A stretch of DNA of 64,000 nt from NCBI RefSeq assembly GCF_000723465.1, contig NZ_HF545616.1, forward strand, positions 496,001-560,000. The letters are read 5' to 3'. The stretch's first letter is position 1, and the number at the start of each line of letters is the position of its first letter. The position numbers were made by a program, and so were the translations under genes. The stretch is from Ruminococcus bicirculans (ex Wegman et al. 2014). GTDB lineage: Bacteria > Bacillota > Clostridia > Oscillospirales > Ruminococcaceae. The notes beneath the pieces are model-generated. The model made no database searches. It was given only the letters and a program-made list of their open reading frames with translations, and had not been told where the DNA came from. Below are positions 61,692 to 64,000 of the stretch, one piece after another.

Positions 61692-63731
61692 TTATGGAAC
61701 GAGAGTTGTAGTTGTTGCCTTATCCTTTGCAGATGTAGTTGTTTCTGCTACAGAAGAATCGGTCTTTGCTGTTGTTGTGGTAGTAGTTGTTGCTTCGCTT
61801 GCTGCAGCCGATGAAGAATCGTCAGTTGCAGGCTTTGAAGCCGCACCAGCCTTAGTTGTTGTGTAACCCTCGGCTTCAATTACCTTCTTCTTGAAATCTG
61901 CTTCTTTGTTGTAGTAAGATGTTGAGAAGTAAGGCTCTTCAGTAAATGTTTCACCTGTTGCAACGATATTTGAGCAGTAGATCGAAGCATAGAATGAAAC
62001 TGCCTTTTTCTCCTTATCTGTCTTTACAGTTATCTTGTAAAGATTGTAGAGTGCATTTGTGTTCTCCCAAGAATCATAATTCTTCTTGTTTGTGAATGCA
62101 ACATAAGTGTCAACGTAATCAAAAGACTCGATAGATGTTACCTTGCCGTCAAAGTCAGCAGGATATGGAGCGTAATGACCCTTTATATCCTTTCTCATAT
62201 CTTCGATCTTGTCATCGAGATATGACTGATAGCTGTCCATAGCAGCCTTGCCGTTGTCAGCTGTTACATATGCAGGGAATGTTTCGTCAACTGTTATTTC
62301 CTTAACATAAACAGTGTCGCCCCAATCGTTTGTTTCAGTTTTGCCGGAAAGTGTGATACCATTTCTTGCAAGTGAGGAATAAGGGCTGCAAGTTACCTTG
62401 AATGTGCCTCCGATGCCAATATAATCATCGCATGATACTGAGTAAGAAACATTGTCCTTAAGAGCAGCAGGGATAGACTCGCTCTTTACTGAGTAAGGCT
62501 TAACAAATGGAACACCGCCTGAGCATTCAAATTCAAGTCCCTCGAACGGGTCGATCTCCTGAGTTTTTTCAAGACCCTCAACAGTGAAATCCTTTGTTAC
62601 CTTGCCGTCCTTAACGTCGGCTGTCTTGTATGTATAATACTTGTCGTCATATTCAAACCAAGTCATGTCACCGCTTTCTTCTGCGCCATAAACGTCTATG
62701 TTAGCTGTAACAGTGTACTTGTCGCCGTTTTTCAGATCTGACTTGTAGTCATAATCATAGTAGATAAATGGATATGCTGAGTCATATGAAACATCAGCAG
62801 AGCCGTTGCCGTCAAAGCCTGAGAACTTGACCTCAACGCCCTTGAAGAAGTCGATCTCCTCACCATTTTTTAGATCCTTTACAGTTACCTCAAACTCAGT
62901 GTTCTTTAGCTTTATGTTCTTGTCCTTGAGAGAATCCTCGTTGTACTTTACTGTGCATTTTACCTTGTCACCATTTTTAAGATTCTTGTTTGCTTTCTTA
63001 TCAAAAGTGATCTTCAGCTTATACTCGCCATCGCTATTTGTTTTGAGAAGGGCATTTCTCATCTTCTTAGCTTCTGTAAAATCATCAGCTTTGTTAAATG
63101 CTTTTGTAAGAGTTTTCTTGTCAAGTGCAAAATACTTGCTTACCTTTGATGACTTGTCAGATGAGCTTGCATAGTCGGAAAGATCATCAAGGTCGTCAAG
63201 GTCAAGATCTGTCTCGTCAGCAAGGTCGCCGAGAGCGCTTGTAGCGTCTGCCATTGAATAGTAGCTCTTGTCATAGCAGTTAAGCTCTGCCTCAACATAG
63301 CCACAGCCGTCAATGCCCTTAAATTCAAACTTGAAAAGATCCTTTGCGTCGATCACCTGATATTTAAGAATGTTGCACAGAATGATGATCGCAACGATAA
63401 CAACGATAAGAGCTGCAGCGGCGATAAGTGTTATCTTCTTGTGACCCTTTACCCATTCGCCAAGCTTAGCAAAAGGATTTGGCTTTGCAGCCGCAGGAGC
63501 TGCTGCCTGAGCGTAGTTGTTTGCTGGTTGTGCATACTGCTGGTCATACTGAGGAGCCTGCTGCTGTACAGGCTGAGTCTGCTGAACGGGTGCCTGAGCA
63601 GGTGCTGCCTGCTGTGTGGAAATGCCTGCTTCGGCTTCCATTTCGGCGACAGACGCACCGCAGCCGCCACAGAATTTTTCTTCTGGACCTATTGGCGCTC
63701 CGCACTTAGCACAAAACTTGATAGTGTTCAT
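61692..63731 (-). CDS. Large zinc-ribbon membrane protein with repeated outer domains
   Basis: A 679-aa protein with a cytoplasmic zinc ribbon (FCAKCGAPIGPEEKFCGGCG), a Gln/Ala/Pro-rich linker (about 40-85) and one helix (about 99-121). Several related beta domains follow outside the cell; openings such as KFEFKGIDGCGYVEAEL, EVKFSGFDGNGSADVSY and EFECSGGVPFVKPYSV mark at least three repeats. A C-terminal stretch rich in Thr/Ser/Ala (about 640-679) ends at the stop without a sorting signal. The plan resembles TcaA-like proteins of Firmicutes. GGAGG lies before the ATG. The function is unknown. Confidence 0.78.
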   Translation of the reverse strand: MNTIKFCAKCGAPIGPEEKFCGGCGASVAEMEAEAGISTQQAAPAQAPVQQTQPVQQQAPQYDQQYAQPANNYAQAAAPAAAKPNPFAKLGEWVKGHKKITLIAAAALIVVIVAIIILCNILKYQVIDAKDLFKFEFKGIDGCGYVEAELNCYDKSYYSMADATSALGDLADETDLDLDDLDDLSDYASSSDKSSKVSKYFALDKKTLTKAFNKADDFTEAKKMRNALLKTNSDGEYKLKITFDKKANKNLKNGDKVKCTVKYNEDSLKDKNIKLKNTEFEVTVKDLKNGEEIDFFKGVEVKFSGFDGNGSADVSYDSAYPFIYYDYDYKSDLKNGDKYTVTANIDVYGAEESGDMTWFEYDDKYYTYKTADVKDGKVTKDFTVEGLEKTQEIDPFEGLEFECSGGVPFVKPYSVKSESIPAALKDNVSYSVSCDDYIGIGGTFKVTCSPYSSLARNGITLSGKTETNDWGDTVYVKEITVDETFPAYVTADNGKAAMDSYQSYLDDKIEDMRKDIKGHYAPYPADFDGKVTSIESFDYVDTYVAFTNKKNYDSWENTNALYNLYKITVKTDKEKKAVSFYASIYCSNIVATGETFTEEPYFSTSYYNKEADFKKKVIEAEGYTTTKAGAASKPATDDSSSAAASEATTTTTTTAKTDSSVAETTTSAKDKATTTTLVP

Positions 63732-64000
63732 TTCATACCTCCATTGATACTTCTTTTCTAAACAGGATAAAATTTTTTATCCTATTCATACATTCTAAGT
63801 ATAATATTAGCAGAAAGAAAAGTCAAGAAAAACTCGTTGAAACCGCCTTGTTCTGTATGATTTTTGTAGATTTGTACAATAACGCAAGAAAAAATCATAC
63901 ACTTTGATAACGTTTTAGACACAATTTTTCTACATTAAAAAACCGAATATAAATGAGGATACTGAGTGTGGTATATCTTCTCTGTCCATGAGCGTATGCT
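63732..64000. other. Right-edge intergenic region
   Basis: AT-rich, and presumably holds the promoter of the zinc-ribbon gene. I see no supported gene, RNA or repeat here. Confidence 0.5.

Noticed and set aside
63900-64000. Start of another gene at the right edge
   Set aside because: An ATG at 63954 is open for only 13 codons before a TGA, and no ribosome site is present.

Overview
The window looks like a chromosomal segment of a gut Firmicute of the Oscillospiraceae/Ruminococcaceae, most likely a Ruminococcus-type fibre degrader. Supporting signs are secreted GH26 and membrane-anchored GH5 glycan hydrolases, pyruvate phosphate dikinase, formate-THF ligase, strong GGAGG ribosome sites, sigma-A promoters with a very regular 17-bp spacer, and many Thr-rich surface proteins. 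Species cannot be fixed from the sequence alone.

Layout. 1-9.1 kb: end of an SPFH protein, fhs, a DUF3810 protein and a C39-like lipoprotein, tsaE-tsaB-rpiB, metY on the minus strand behind a Cys/Met leader peptide, and bioY with a BirA-type operator. 9.2-14.8 kb (minus): a thioesterase, an SGNH-DUF4358-MBOAT-DHHW envelope acylation operon and a nucleotidyltransferase. 15-22.7 kb: SDR, a wall protein, rsmD-coaD-coiled coil, a CNNM transporter, a transglutaminase lipoprotein and an S26-like membrane protein. 22.9-23.5 kb: tRNAs Val, Asp, Phe and Gly, plus a fifth, structurally aberrant tRNA-Gly(UCC). 23.7-27.1 kb: a membrane XRE regulator, an M23 peptidase and an rRNA methyltransferase. 27.13-27.70 kb: three tandem small-RNA genes, each with its own promoter and terminator. 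27.9-30.5 kb: ppdK.

30.5-42.6 kb is an accessory island between two perfect 29-bp direct repeats. It appears to be a decayed integrative element inserted into the 3' end of ppdK. The right repeat keeps the probable original ppdK ending and is followed by a displaced terminator. Inside are an agrC-like kinase remnant, two inverted copies of one defective IS3-family element, a relaxase tail, a MarR/radical-SAM pair cassette, a ribbon-helix-helix protein, an IS-truncated VWA/calcium-repeat secreted protein followed by zinc-ribbon genes (perhaps effector/immunity), frameshifted genes and a broken large serine recombinase next to the right repeat.

42.8-64 kb returns to core genome: GH26 mannanase, zinc-ribbon/Thr-rich surface proteins, rnpB, a GGDEF-EAL protein, GH5 cellulase, DegV, a ClpC-like ATPase, a 51-aa Cys/Gly-rich peptide, polyphosphate:AMP phosphotransferase, a VanY-type carboxypeptidase, and a Ser/Thr kinase divergent from an HTH gene, ending in a large zinc-ribbon membrane protein. 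Several surface proteins share one plan: a cytoplasmic zinc ribbon, one membrane helix and a Thr-rich extracellular linker.

The most unusual items are the sulfur-amino-acid leader peptide before metY, the triplicated structured RNA, the tRNA-Gly with altered D- and T-loops, and the ppdK-integrated island.
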